Positions 35,531-45,278 are shown, counted from the first letter of the stretch. The stretch is 64,000 bases of DNA from Arthrobacter sp. NicSoilB8 (GCF_019977355.1 NZ_AP024655.1:2170001-2234000); one strand, 5' to 3'. The notes: generated by a model from the letters alone, not told the origin. Program-made: numbers and translations.

Positions 35531-35638
35531 ATGACACTTAAAGGCTGGAACCCGCTGGTACTTCTGCCTGTCGCGTTCATCGTGAGCTTCGCTGTTTGGG
35601 CTGTTTTGCGCGCCCGACGCCGGAACTTCAAGGAATAA
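35531..35638 (+). CDS. Small single-pass membrane peptide (35 aa)
   Basis: MTLKGWNPLVLLPVAFIVSF then AVWAVLRARRRNFKE. One hydrophobic helix followed by a positive patch, an N-out/C-in arrangement common in small actinobacterial membrane proteins. ATG 35531 is preceded by GAAGGGA nine to ten bases upstream; TAA at 35636. Confidence 0.6.
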   Translation: MTLKGWNPLVLLPVAFIVSFAVWAVLRARRRNFKE

Positions 35639-35778
35639 CGTCGCCGAGCCTCTGGGCGTTGGCCGGTTAGAATGCGTTGTGCATGGCGGTCAGCCGAGCT
35701 GCGGGCCGATGAGAGCTGCGCGGTCCCGTGCTGGTCCCCGCGCGGGATCCAAGCAGGCAAACGGGGTTGCGGGTTCCC

Positions 35779-36390
35779 TTAGGCGAAGGCGAGGACGGGA
35801 TTCTGGTCGGGCAGCTGGGCGAGGATGAGCCTGGCCAACGACCGCTTTAGGGGCAGCGACCTCATTGCTTCCGAACAATACTCAATCATGCCGACGGGGA
35901 GCGCCATGAGACTGATGACGGGGTCGTCGGACTGGATCATGATAATCGCCCGGGCCGCGACATGGGTCAAGTATGACTGCGAGAGGGTCGGCTCGACGGC
36001 GTCTGTCCTGAGTGATCCACCATTCGTCTTGGGCGAGCAGGTTCTCGAGCGAGTAGGGCTGGTCCTTGACCCAGAACCGGCTCTGGCGTTGAACGACGGA
36101 GCTGATCTGTGGGGGGTCGAGTCGCAGGCGCTGACGATGACCTTGTCGTCAGGTCCGGGGAGCTGCTCACGATGTAATCCATTGCCGCGGTTTCGGACAT
36201 GGCGAGATTATTGTCGTCAGGCTTTATCCGGCGGCCATCGAGGTCCGCCCGGATGGCCTCGGCGGGCTCCGGCTGGCTCTGGTTCATCAGGCACCAGCTG
36301 GTGTAGAGGCCGTACAGCTCTTCCCTGGCCAGGCCGCGGTCGGTTTCCCGGTCGGTAGTCAGTGCCTCTGTCAGGAACCGGTCAAAATGC
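35779..36390 (-). pseudogene. Decayed gene of unknown function, spread over several frames
   Basis: Three colinear protein-like stretches lie on one strand but in different frames: (1) HFDRFLTEALTTDRETDRGL, REELYGLYTSWCLMNQSQPE, RIKPDDNNLAMS; (2) QRQSRFWVKDQPYSLENLLA then QDEWWITQ; (3) YLTHVAARAIIMIQSDDPVI, LMALPVGMIEYCSEAMRSLP. Block 1 vaguely resembles the C-terminal region of D5-type primases (ELY-x-x-Y-x-x-W-C). No usable start codon. Confidence 0.5.
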
Positions 36391-36676
36391 AGCTCCTGTC
36401 TGTTCCTTTATGCCGTGTGCATCGCCAGTATGACCGCCGACCCGGCGCCTGTTCGACAGACCATGCCGGGGGAGCGGTGCTACCCCGAATGCGGACAGGG
36501 CACACGTGTGTTGGGAGCGGTGGGGGTCAGGTCGTCGGCATCACGAGACGCAGTGCGGAACGGTGCGAGACTCAAAAGCCGCCGCACCGGCAGCGTGGCT
36601 TTCCGGCGGAACCGAACTGCTCCCCGAGCGGCCCTTCTTCACAGGGTCTGACGGGCCGTCTCGGGCGTAGGTGGCA

Positions 36677-37858
36677 TCAGACGGGCGCGCTGCCGCGTCG
36701 CAGCAGGATGGCGGTGAGATCGTCCTCCAATGCAGTCCGCACATGCAGGTCCCTGAGAGCTTTGGTCACGTCTGACGGATGCGTGTCCCTGATGAGGTCA
36801 GCGAGCTTATCGAGGGCAGTCAGTGTTCCGCCGTAAAGATCCAGGACTCCGTCGGTGAAGCTTGCCAGCGTGTCCCCGGGCCCCATCACCGTTCTACAGG
36901 TTGTCCAGGACCCTGGTTCGCCGATACCCAGAGGCAGGCCGCTGCCGTGAAGGCGGCGGTGGGAACCGTCCGGGGAGACGATCATGGTCAGCCCATGCCC
37001 GGCGTCGGCGTACTGGAGCTGCCCGGTGACCGTGTCCAGGGTGCCCAGAAAAGCCGTGGCGAAGGTGGAGGTACGGTCGAGATCGCGGGCGAGTCGGCCG
37101 CTGGCAATGTCCAGGATGGTGCCGGGGTGCTGACTGCCGGTGCTGTGGATGGCGCTCCGGACAGTGGCGGCCATGAGGGCGGCAGCTGTGCCCTTTCCCA
37201 TCACGTCAGCAATAGCCAGGCACACTCTTCCCTCGGATTCCTCCCATGAATAGAAGTCCCCGCCGACGTCGGCTTTTGGAAGGCAGATCCCTGCGACCAC
37301 GTAGTCGGAACCGGCGGGCCCTGCGGCGGGAAGCAGGGCCTGTTGGGTGGCCCGAGCCCGGTCCCGGTCTGCGGAATCCCGGATCTCGGCTTCGGCCCAT
37401 GTTCCGAGTTCATCCAAGTGCCGGAGTTCGATGGCGGAGAGCTCGCGCGGTCGGGTGTTGAAAAGGCACAGGGTCCCGACCCGGCTCCCGGGCTCGGCAC
37501 TGAGAGGACGCCCGGCGTAAAAGCGGACACCGCGGATACCGACAACATCAGGCAGTGCCGCAAAGCGGCGGTCGGCCGTCGCATCGGGTACCACGAGGAT
37601 GTCGGGCGACGTGATAGTGGCGTCGCAGAAAGTCTCCTCGCGGGGAACTACCGACCGTGCCAGGCCCTGGGGCGACTTCACGAACAGGTGGTCGGAGTCC
37701 ACAAGATTGACTGCGGCCAGCGGGACGCCGAACAACTCCCGCGCGGCCCTGGTGATCCGGTCGAACCGCTCCTCCGCGGGTGTATCCATGAGCTTAAGAC
37801 GGTGCAAAGCCGCGATCCGGTCCTGTTCGGTGATGGTTGGTGCCTCGTCGATTTGCAC
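36677..37858 (-). CDS. GAF-SpoIIE PP2C-type phosphatase
   Basis: 393 aa. GAF domain (about residues 25-165: RFDRITRAARELFGVPLAAV, ETFCDATITSPDILVVPDAT) and a SpoIIE/PP2C serine phosphatase domain (185-390) with metal-site motifs KADVGGDFYSW, CLAIADVMGKGTAAALMAA, YADAGHGLTMIV and ASFTDGVLDLYGG, then ALEDDLTAILLRR. Such enzymes dephosphorylate anti-sigma-factor antagonists in partner-switching stress control. No anti-sigma gene is adjacent. GTG 37858. Confidence 0.93.
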   Translation of the reverse strand: MQIDEAPTITEQDRIAALHRLKLMDTPAEERFDRITRAARELFGVPLAAVNLVDSDHLFVKSPQGLARSVVPREETFCDATITSPDILVVPDATADRRFAALPDVVGIRGVRFYAGRPLSAEPGSRVGTLCLFNTRPRELSAIELRHLDELGTWAEAEIRDSADRDRARATQQALLPAAGPAGSDYVVAGICLPKADVGGDFYSWEESEGRVCLAIADVMGKGTAAALMAATVRSAIHSTGSQHPGTILDIASGRLARDLDRTSTFATAFLGTLDTVTGQLQYADAGHGLTMIVSPDGSHRRLHGSGLPLGIGEPGSWTTCRTVMGPGDTLASFTDGVLDLYGGTLTALDKLADLIRDTHPSDVTKALRDLHVRTALEDDLTAILLRRGSAPV

Positions 37859-38165
37859 AGCTTCCCCGCTTTCGTCGGATTCAGCCTAACTGCCTGGGGC
37901 TGCCCCGGATCGCGGCACGCGTAAACACCTGACCAGAAGGATCAGCGAAGGCCGCGTCACGTGCTCCTGAACATCTTGATGACCGCTTGCGCTGCGCTGT
38001 GAGGTCTTGTTTGTTGGTGGGGACCGCGCGTAGCCGATGACCTGCGCGGGCAGGGATGCAACTGTCGCGGTTGTCCGAGCTGAGCGGTGCCCCTGGCGCG
38101 CGTTGCTCGGCCTCGGATCCTGACTTGGGCGCTGGAAATCGCGGCACTGGTTCCGGACGTGGCCC

Positions 38166-38849
38166 TCAGTTCCCGTCGCGGCTGCTGCGCCGTCCCCCGG
38201 CGATGATCTCGGTGCAGATGACAGTCATCGGCTGCGTGGATGTGCGGGCTAAGCGGAGGAGTTTTTGGAGGGAGGCATTCGGGCTCAGCCCGTCGCGTTC
38301 CATGAGTATTCCTTGGGCGCGGATGATGCTGTCCCTGCTGGTGAGTGCCGCGGTGAAAGGTTTGCTGAATCGGCGGGGTGTTTCGGGTGTTTGAATGTGA
38401 GCGAGGAGCAGGGCTGCGGGAGCGGCAAGCTTTTCGAGGGCCAATGCGGTTGTTTCGTCATATGTCCCGGACATGAGCGGCACGCTGATTACTGACCGTA
38501 CGGGGTGGCCGTCCATCGCCTGAGTCCATAGGGGCCAACGGTCATCAGTGGCGACGTCGTGGATCAGGACTGTTCGTTGAGTGTCCCTTGCCGTGGGGCA
38601 CGGTCCTTGTTCGAGTTTGTATTGGGCCTCATCGGCCAGGAGCACGAGCGGGTCGGTGGCTGCGGTGCTGCTCCCGCGGCCTTGTTCGTCGAAAGGCGAC
38701 ACACTGGCGCCGGTGCTTCCGGGGAATGTCTCATGGACGCCGGCGGTGAACAGTTGCAGTGCCCGGTCGACTTTCTCTGCGGTGAGGAGAAGGCCTTTGA
38801 TGCGGGCCAGGACGAGCATGAGTTCATTGCGGGGCATTTTGTGCGGCAC
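38166..38849 (-). CDS. GAF-ANTAR antiterminator, third copy
   Basis: 228 aa. GAF (KVDRALQLFTAGVHETFPGS, YKLEQGPCPTARDTQRTVLI, VRSVISVPLMSGTYDETTAL), then ANTAR (ALTSRDSIIRAQGILMERDG, SLQKLLRLARTSTQPMTVIC). GTG 38849. It lies 308 bp upstream of the GAF-SpoIIE gene on the same strand. The cysteine in EQGPCPTA is typical of this GAF subgroup. Confidence 0.92.
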   Translation of the reverse strand: MPHKMPRNELMLVLARIKGLLLTAEKVDRALQLFTAGVHETFPGSTGASVSPFDEQGRGSSTAATDPLVLLADEAQYKLEQGPCPTARDTQRTVLIHDVATDDRWPLWTQAMDGHPVRSVISVPLMSGTYDETTALALEKLAAPAALLLAHIQTPETPRRFSKPFTAALTSRDSIIRAQGILMERDGLSPNASLQKLLRLARTSTQPMTVICTEIIAGGRRSSRDGN

Positions 38850-39556
38850 GGGCGACCTTCTGCGCTAAGGACAATACTGTCCGTCATGGGCGCCCCCTGC
38901 CTGGCCGGGACCGTTGCAAGCATCACCTTGTCCAACCCCAGCATAACCTTCCGCCGTCAACAGAAGGGTCGGGTGGACCTCGCTCGGATGCCCGATTTCG
39001 AGAACTGTTCCTGAGACGTTTCTCCCGCAGGGCTGGTGCATCTTTAGGCTCTCGATAAAGATCGTTAGGATCCTTCGTTTGCAGGACACGCCTACCATGC
39101 GCTGATCGCCCGAACCGGCCGGTCGGGCCGCCGTACACCTTTACTCCCAGGTTCTTGATCTTGTTGGTAGGGGCGGGGCCGCATCCCGTTTGTCCGGTCA
39201 AGAAGTGTTTACGGTGCCCACACCGGCGTGAGCGTCCTGCCGTTGCTGCTTTGTGGCTCGCTCCTTGCCCGCCTACCAGGAGACGGGCAGGAAGATCCCG
39301 GGAAACCCGGGGATCTTCCTGCCTCAACTCACGCAACTTTAAGTCAGCGGTTTGCTGGGTGCTGCGGACCCAACCGCGGTGTCAATGTTGGTGAAATTGG
39401 CACCATTTGATTATTGAGGAATTGAGCGACGACACGACCACCGCTACGGCGGCGTTACCGGTCAGTTGCCGGGGAAATCGAGGTTCCTTTGGCGCGGGCT
39501 GTCAGGTTACTTCGCGTTCCTCGGCCGATCATCCACTTCTCACGGAGGAAGTGCTG
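38850..39556. other. Intergenic stretch with motif copy and long hairpin
   Basis: About 700 bp without a gene. A motif copy (TTGTCCGGTCAAGAAGTG, about 39189-39231) aligns with the copy at 1558-1600 over about 75 bp. A long inverted repeat lies at 39286-39323. Confidence 0.55.
39286..39323. terminator. Long GC-rich hairpin
   Basis: GGCAGGAAGATCCCGGG, loop AAA, then CCCGGGGATCTTCCTGCC: about 17 paired bases with a single bulge. It could end transcripts from either side, including that of the FAD oxidase gene (stop 39557), but is 230 bp from it and has no T-run. Confidence 0.5.
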
Positions 39557-40963
39557 TCATACCGTGGGGGCGATGTTCTGGTTCAACCGGAACAGATTGG
39601 TCGGGTCGTATTCGTTCTTCAGTCCCACGAGCCGCCGGTAGGTATCCGCCGGGTAAGACGCCCGGACGAGCGTCGAATTCGCTTCACCCGTGAAATTCAC
39701 GTAGGCCGCCGCATCCGGACCGAGCGCGGACGTCACGCCCCGGGCCCATTCGACGACATCCGCGAAGCCTTCCGCCGTCGGCGTCCGCGCAATAACATTG
39801 ACGATGAATTCTTGGTCGCGGACTGCGAAGGCCGTTGCCTCGGCCGGAACCCGGCCGACCGCGCCGCCAAGGTGGTGCACGTGAATCTCGGTCATGGCGT
39901 TGGGCAATGCCGCAAACGAGTCCAGCAGCACGCGCACGGAGACGTCGTCGGCGGCGCGCAGAAATGCCGAGCGGAAATAGTTGTGCACGCCCCGCGGGTA
40001 GAGCGGATCGAGCGCCTGCTGCCACCCCGCGTACGGGTTGGCCGCGAAGACATCGGCGATGACCGTGCCCAATGACCGGAAGGGCGCGGTGGCGGCCTCA
40101 CCGGCATCGAGATCGCCGGACCAGCACCCTCCCACAGCGATGACTGGCTTGCCGTGCACTGATTCTGGCAGGAACGGGACGGGCGGCGCCGTGGTCATAT
40201 TGACCAGCGTTGTCAGCTCATCGGGGGCCGCCGCGCAGGCCGCCCGATAGCCGCGCCATACCTGCTCCGCCTCTTCTGCGGGGTAGAAAACCAGGCCGGA
40301 AAGGACGATAGGTCCCACCTCGTGCAATTGATAGTCGAAGGACGTCACCACACCGAAATTTCCGCCGCCGCCGCGCAGTCCCCAGAACAAATCGGGGTTC
40401 TCGTCGGCACTGGCATGAATAAACTGCCCGTCAGCGGTGACGACGTCGGCGCCCACCATGTTGTCGCTGGCCAGCCCGTGCTTGCGCACGAGCCAGCCGA
40501 TGCCGCCGCCGGTGGTGAAGCCGGCGATGCCGGTCGAGGACACCAGGCCGCCGGTCACAGCAAGCCCGAATTGCTGGGTCTCCGCATCCACGTCCTTCCA
40601 GGTACACCCTGCCTGTGCCGCCACGCGGCGGCGGGCAGGGTCCACCTGGACCCCCTTCATCAGCGAAAGGTCAAGCACAATACCGTCGTCGACGGTGGAA
40701 AACCCGGGAATCGAATGGCCGCCGCCGCGAACCGACAACGGCAACCCCTCGCTGCGCGCGAGATCGACCGTGCGGATCACATCTGCCACCCCCGCACAGC
40801 GTGCGATGAGCGTCGGGCGCCGGTCGTGGGCCCCGTTCCAGATACTGCGTTCGTGGTCGTAGTCCGCGTCCCCTGGCCGGACGACCGTGCCGCGCAGGCC
40901 GACGGCGAACTCGGCGATGGTGGCCTCGCCGATGCGGGTCGGCCCAGTCTGCGTCGTTGTCAC
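39557..40963 (-). CDS. FAD-linked oxidoreductase (BBE / 6-hydroxynicotine-oxidase type)
   Basis: 468 aa. FAD_binding_4 domain (about 50-190): LSVRGGGHSIPGFSTVDDGI with the His that binds FAD covalently, and TGGLVSSTGIAGFTTGGGIG, where the Cys of bicovalent enzymes is not present. The C-terminal BBE motif ends KNEYDPTNLFRLNQNIAP. GTG 40963 with GGAGG eight bases upstream. It lies 75 bp downstream of the SARP regulator gene on the same strand, so it may be its target or belong to its operon. Confidence 0.92.
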   Translation of the reverse strand: MTTTQTGPTRIGEATIAEFAVGLRGTVVRPGDADYDHERSIWNGAHDRRPTLIARCAGVADVIRTVDLARSEGLPLSVRGGGHSIPGFSTVDDGIVLDLSLMKGVQVDPARRRVAAQAGCTWKDVDAETQQFGLAVTGGLVSSTGIAGFTTGGGIGWLVRKHGLASDNMVGADVVTADGQFIHASADENPDLFWGLRGGGGNFGVVTSFDYQLHEVGPIVLSGLVFYPAEEAEQVWRGYRAACAAAPDELTTLVNMTTAPPVPFLPESVHGKPVIAVGGCWSGDLDAGEAATAPFRSLGTVIADVFAANPYAGWQQALDPLYPRGVHNYFRSAFLRAADDVSVRVLLDSFAALPNAMTEIHVHHLGGAVGRVPAEATAFAVRDQEFIVNVIARTPTAEGFADVVEWARGVTSALGPDAAAYVNFTGEANSTLVRASYPADTYRRLVGLKNEYDPTNLFRLNQNIAPTV

Positions 40964-41038
40964 GATGCGTTCCTCCTGATTGCTGATTGTTTGTCAGATC
41001 CATTTGTCAGATCCAGGAACAACGCTAGTGACGCGTCC

Positions 41039-44000
41039 TCAATCAGCACTCAACACCGTCTCAACAGCATCATCCGAGTCCCGCCTACGCAGTGCGTCCA
41101 GCCGCTGACCGGCGATGAGGCATCTCGTTCGGCCGAAGATCGCCCCAGCCCTGTCAATTTCGCGGGCCGCCCGATGCGGATCGCCGAGCTCGCCGGATAG
41201 CTCTGCCACCATCAACCGTTGCCAGCCAGCGTGTCGCCGCCACGGGTCGAGTCTTTCCGCGGCCTGCCTGTACATTTCCCGCGCCGCCCGGACCTCCCCG
41301 GAGATCAGTTCGGCGGCACCGAGAATGGTCAGCGTGGCGCCCATCCCCACCTGATCTCCCGCGGACTCGAACCCTGAAAGGCAACGCCGGGCGTCTGTCA
41401 GGCCGCGGTCGATATCACCACCCATGGCGCGGAGCAGGGCGATATTAATCTCAGTCAGCAGCTCGCCCCGCCGGTCGCCCAGGCCGAGCCGAAGCTCCCG
41501 CGCCAAGGACAGGGCCTCATCGGCCTTGCTGTGGTCGCCACAGTCGCGCAGAATGCAGCCAAGTTGGTGAAGTGTTTGCGCCCTGGCCAGGTCGTCTCCT
41601 AACTCGGCGAAATGTTCGGCTGCATCCGTGATGACGGATATCGCAGACTGCGTGTCCGTCGAAAGCCTGGCCGCGTAGCCGATCGCGGACAGCACGTAGC
41701 CTTTGGCTTGGATGACGCCAACCCGCCGGCCCAACAGCAGGGTCTCTTCGACGCAGGGGACCAACCGTCCGGCGATCGGTACCAGTTGCAGGCTCGGCGT
41801 GATCACCGGCAGGAAGGGTGGAGTGCTGGTCTGAGACTGTGCGAGTTCGCTCAGGCAGGTGTTTAGGTGACGGGCGGCGAGTGGTCCGTCCTCTCGGGAC
41901 AACGCGCACTGGCCGAGCAGCCAACTGCTGGCAGCGGCATGGTCGGGTCTGCCGCCCTCGGCTGCCTCGGCGTGCACGTCAGTCGCCAGCTGTTCGGCCT
42001 CGTCCAGGTCGAAAGTGCTCCAGGCGAGCGAGGTCTCAATGAGCCGGGCCATTGCCACCTCGTCGGGGTTGCCGATCTCCCGCATGATTGCCAGGGCCTC
42101 CGCGCCGAGCGCCCGATGCCGATCGCTGCGGCCCTGCCGGCTGTCCAGCCCGGTCAGGCCGATTAGAGCGGCCGCGCGCGGCCGGGTCGGGTCGGGAGCC
42201 ACCGCCAAGGCACGCTCGACCCAACGTGCTCCCTCAACCGCGTGACCGCGGACGAACCAGAACCGCCACAGGCTGGCGGCGAGCCGGAGCGCGGTCTCGG
42301 GCTCGTGGGCGCACGACCAGCGCAGCGCAGCGCGCAGGTTGTCGTGCTCGCGGTCGAGCAACTTCGGCTGTTCGATAACCACCCCGGTGGCCTGTTCGGG
42401 ATTGTGGGATTCGGCGATAGCAAGGAAATATGCGCAATGCGCAGCCGCCAGTTGAGCCGCCTCACCTGCATGATCTAGATTCTCGTGGCCAAACTGGCGG
42501 ACGGTCTCCAATTGCCGGTATCGGGTCCCGGCGCCCCTCCTTTCGGCGATCACCAAAGACTTGTCCACCAGCTTGGCCAACAGGTCGAGCAGGAAGTTCG
42601 GCTGGAGGGGCGCGTCAGCGCAGACTGACACCACAGCGTCGAGGGTGAAACCCCCTGCGAACACAGAGAGCCGGCGCAGCAGAACCTGCTCCGGTTTGGT
42701 GAGCAGTTCGTGGCTCCATTCCAAGGTGCCGCGCAGCGTCTGGTGCCGCGTGACGCCACTGGTTCCCCCGCCGAGCATGGACAAAGCATCGCCCAATCTC
42801 TGGACGATCTCGGCGGGTTCGAGTAAGGCGGTTCTGGCCGCGGCCAATTCCAGGGCCAGCGGCATCCCGTCGAGCCGTCGGCACAACTCTGTCACTCCCT
42901 GCGCGTTGTCGGCGTCGAGCGCGAAACCCGGCCGGACCTGCGCTGCCCGCTCAACGAAAAGCCGGACAGAGGGCAGACGGCCCAGCACGGCCAGGTCGAG
43001 ATCTTCGGTCCGCAGGGGCGAGGGGACGGGCAATGACGGCACCCGGTAGGTGTACTCCCCGTCGGCATGGAGTGGCTCCCGGCTGGTGGCCAGCACTTTA
43101 ACCCCGGGGGATCCGTCAAGTAGCGCGACGACGAGTTGCGCACAGGCCGCGAGCAGGTGTTCGCAGTTGTCCAGCACGAGGAGCAGCGAGCGTCGCCTCA
43201 GTTGGTCGACCAGCGCTTGCACGCGGCTTGGCGCCGCGCCGGAATCCAACCCGAGGACCTCGGCTACGGCATCGGCCACCAGCAGCGACTCCCCAACGGC
43301 CGCGAGGTCGACGAACCAGACTCCGTCCACGTACTCACTACGAAGTGCCTTCGCGGCCTCCAACGCCAGTCTGGTCTTGCCGCTGCCGCCAGCCCCGGTG
43401 AGGGTGAGCAGGCGGGCATGGCCCATCAGCCGCTGGACGTCGACGAGCTCACGCTCGCGCCCGATGAAGCTTGTCAACGGGGATGGCAGATAACCGATGG
43501 CATCGTCTTTGCCGGTCACGCCAGCGGGCTGTTGGAGGCGCTGCTCGGGCGGCGAGCCGGTCAACAACTCGCGAAACAGTCCCGTCGTCCGGGTGTCCGG
43601 GTCGGTCCCGAACGCGTCGAGGAGTTCATCGACCAGCCGCTCATATCGTGCCAATGCTTCCGACCGCCGGCCCATTCGAGCCAGCACCACCATCTGCGCG
43701 CGTACGGCTGCCTCGTGGACGGGATCGGATTCGAGCACATGGGTAAGGATGATCAGCGCTTCCTCCGGTGCGCGCTCCGCCACCGTGGACGCCAGTTTCA
43801 CCAGTACTTCGCGATGGATTTCCCGGAGCTCATCGCGGCGTGTCGTCAGCCAATCCGCATCCGGCAGATCCGGCAGAAGGTCACCGCTGTACAAGTCGGC
43901 GGCATCGCGCAGGCTTGCCTCGACACCGTCAGCCAACGCTGCTACGGCCGAACGCTCGAACTGCAGGACATCAACGTCGACCGGGCCCGTGTCATCCAGC

Positions 44001-44305
44001 ACCACCACTTCACCGCGGATAGCGAGCAGCCCGTCGCTGTCGGCTCCGGCGCCCGCGAGCGTCCGGCGAGCGACGTACAGGGTCTGATGCAGATTTCGTG
44101 CGGCGGCCACCGGCTCCATGTCAGGCCACAGGCGGTCCAGTACCTGCTCGCGACGGCCACGCTGACCACGCGCCAACGCCAGCATCGCCACCACGGCCTT
44201 TGCCTTCTGCAGCCGCCAGCGGCTGTTCTCGACGGCGTTCCCGTTGATGTACACAATGAACGCGCCGAGAAGCTGGATGCGCAACCCGCTTTGGGTAGGC
44301 TTCAT
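41039..44305 (-). CDS. AfsR/SARP-type regulator with NB-ARC and TPR domains
   Basis: 1088 aa. OmpR-type DNA-binding and BTAD domains (residues about 1-250: RIQLLGAFIVYINGNAVENS, PDADWLTTRRDELREIHREV); NB-ARC-type ATPase (about 280-560) with Walker A LTGAGGSGKTRLALEAAKAL near residue 300-315 and Walker B LLLVLDNCEHLLA; then tetratricopeptide-like helices to the end. Cytoplasmic signal-integrating activator, typical of secondary-metabolite or oxidoreductase loci. ATG 44305. The likely target is the FAD oxidase gene downstream. Confidence 0.93.
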   Translation of the reverse strand: MKPTQSGLRIQLLGAFIVYINGNAVENSRWRLQKAKAVVAMLALARGQRGRREQVLDRLWPDMEPVAAARNLHQTLYVARRTLAGAGADSDGLLAIRGEVVVLDDTGPVDVDVLQFERSAVAALADGVEASLRDAADLYSGDLLPDLPDADWLTTRRDELREIHREVLVKLASTVAERAPEEALIILTHVLESDPVHEAAVRAQMVVLARMGRRSEALARYERLVDELLDAFGTDPDTRTTGLFRELLTGSPPEQRLQQPAGVTGKDDAIGYLPSPLTSFIGRERELVDVQRLMGHARLLTLTGAGGSGKTRLALEAAKALRSEYVDGVWFVDLAAVGESLLVADAVAEVLGLDSGAAPSRVQALVDQLRRRSLLLVLDNCEHLLAACAQLVVALLDGSPGVKVLATSREPLHADGEYTYRVPSLPVPSPLRTEDLDLAVLGRLPSVRLFVERAAQVRPGFALDADNAQGVTELCRRLDGMPLALELAAARTALLEPAEIVQRLGDALSMLGGGTSGVTRHQTLRGTLEWSHELLTKPEQVLLRRLSVFAGGFTLDAVVSVCADAPLQPNFLLDLLAKLVDKSLVIAERRGAGTRYRQLETVRQFGHENLDHAGEAAQLAAAHCAYFLAIAESHNPEQATGVVIEQPKLLDREHDNLRAALRWSCAHEPETALRLAASLWRFWFVRGHAVEGARWVERALAVAPDPTRPRAAALIGLTGLDSRQGRSDRHRALGAEALAIMREIGNPDEVAMARLIETSLAWSTFDLDEAEQLATDVHAEAAEGGRPDHAAASSWLLGQCALSREDGPLAARHLNTCLSELAQSQTSTPPFLPVITPSLQLVPIAGRLVPCVEETLLLGRRVGVIQAKGYVLSAIGYAARLSTDTQSAISVITDAAEHFAELGDDLARAQTLHQLGCILRDCGDHSKADEALSLARELRLGLGDRRGELLTEINIALLRAMGGDIDRGLTDARRCLSGFESAGDQVGMGATLTILGAAELISGEVRAAREMYRQAAERLDPWRRHAGWQRLMVAELSGELGDPHRAAREIDRAGAIFGRTRCLIAGQRLDALRRRDSDDAVETVLSAD

Positions 44306-44672
44306 GATTCTTCAGTATCCGCTCGCCAACCGGGGTTGTCGAACAAGCAAATTTCCCACACGCTCGCTTCCTTGGCGCACTCTGTGCGCGGTCCCTGACT
44401 AGCAAGCAAGCCACCAGACCCACGTCGCGGCACCCCGCGGATACCAGCTCCTGCAGCCCCGGCGTACGGTCCCAAAGTCCCTTCCCGAAGAGGCGCACCA
44501 GGTCGGCGTTTAGTCTCTTCCGCTGGGTAGGTTGTGGCTCGTCGCACCCCTCCGGTTGGAAGCGCGGGGTGGGCCAGAGGGGCCTCTGAAAGGGTCGCCG
44601 CGTCCCGTTGACACGGTTCAGGGCCGCGAGGAGACTTTCTTTTGGGGGGTGCCTCTTCGAAAGGAGCCCTAA
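44306..44672. other. Divergent promoter region
   Basis: Between the SARP gene and DUF1326. TTGACA at 44608-44613 is a perfect -35 hexamer, but no good -10 lies 17 bases on (GAGACT). No gene seen. The ribosome site AAGGAG for DUF1326 is at its end. Confidence 0.45.
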
Positions 44673-45278
44673 ATGCCGTGGCATATCGAGGGCACATATT
44701 TTGAGAATTGCAATTGCAACATGGTCTGCCCGTGTACGGCTTCAGGACAGACCGCACCGGCCGATAACGAACGCTGCAACGTGGCCCTGGCCTTCCACCT
44801 CGAAACCGGCGAAGTGAACGGTGTCGACGTCGGCGGCCTGACAGTCTGCGTCGTAGCCGATACCCCGGCCCTGATGAGTGACGGAGGCTGGAAAGTCGGA
44901 GTTCTGATGGACGCCGCCGCCTCAGCCGAGCAGGCCGAAGCGCTCGGTGCAGTCTTCGGCGGACAGCTCGGCGGACCGATGGAGGGCCTCGCCCCCTTGA
45001 TCGGTGAAATGGCGGGCATGGAGTCCCTTAACATGACCTACGCCGACGACGGGCGTGTCCACCAGGTCCGGATTGGCAGTGCCGTCGACATGGCGGTCGA
45101 GGACTTCGTGTCTCCCTTTGATGCCACAGGACTGGGAGTGAAAATCAGCGGGGTCGGATTCCCGGCCGACACCCTGGCAGCCGGCACATCCAGCACCGCC
45201 CGCGTCGACGTGTTCGGGATGACCTGGGATAACGCCGGGAAGAACTCCTTCTCTGCCCCCTTCGCCTGGTCCGCCTAA
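44673..45278 (+). CDS. DUF1326 protein (Cys-rich metal-site candidate)
   Basis: 201 aa. The N-terminal motif GTYFENCNCNMVCPC has four Cys in CxCxxxCxC spacing, invariant in the family and likely to bind a metal. Then RCNVALAFHLETGEVNGVDV and the C-terminal GMTWDNAGKNSFSAPFAWS. Biochemical role unknown. ATG 44673 after AAGGAG. It is genetically paired with the DUF2182 membrane protein that follows. Confidence 0.9.
   Translation: MPWHIEGTYFENCNCNMVCPCTASGQTAPADNERCNVALAFHLETGEVNGVDVGGLTVCVVADTPALMSDGGWKVGVLMDAAASAEQAEALGAVFGGQLGGPMEGLAPLIGEMAGMESLNMTYADDGRVHQVRIGSAVDMAVEDFVSPFDATGLGVKISGVGFPADTLAAGTSSTARVDVFGMTWDNAGKNSFSAPFAWSA

Noticed and set aside
44608..44640. Strong sigma-70 promoter for DUF1326
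   Set aside because: TTGACA is perfect, but no TATAAT-like hexamer lies at 16-19 bases, so I kept it only as a note on the intergenic region.
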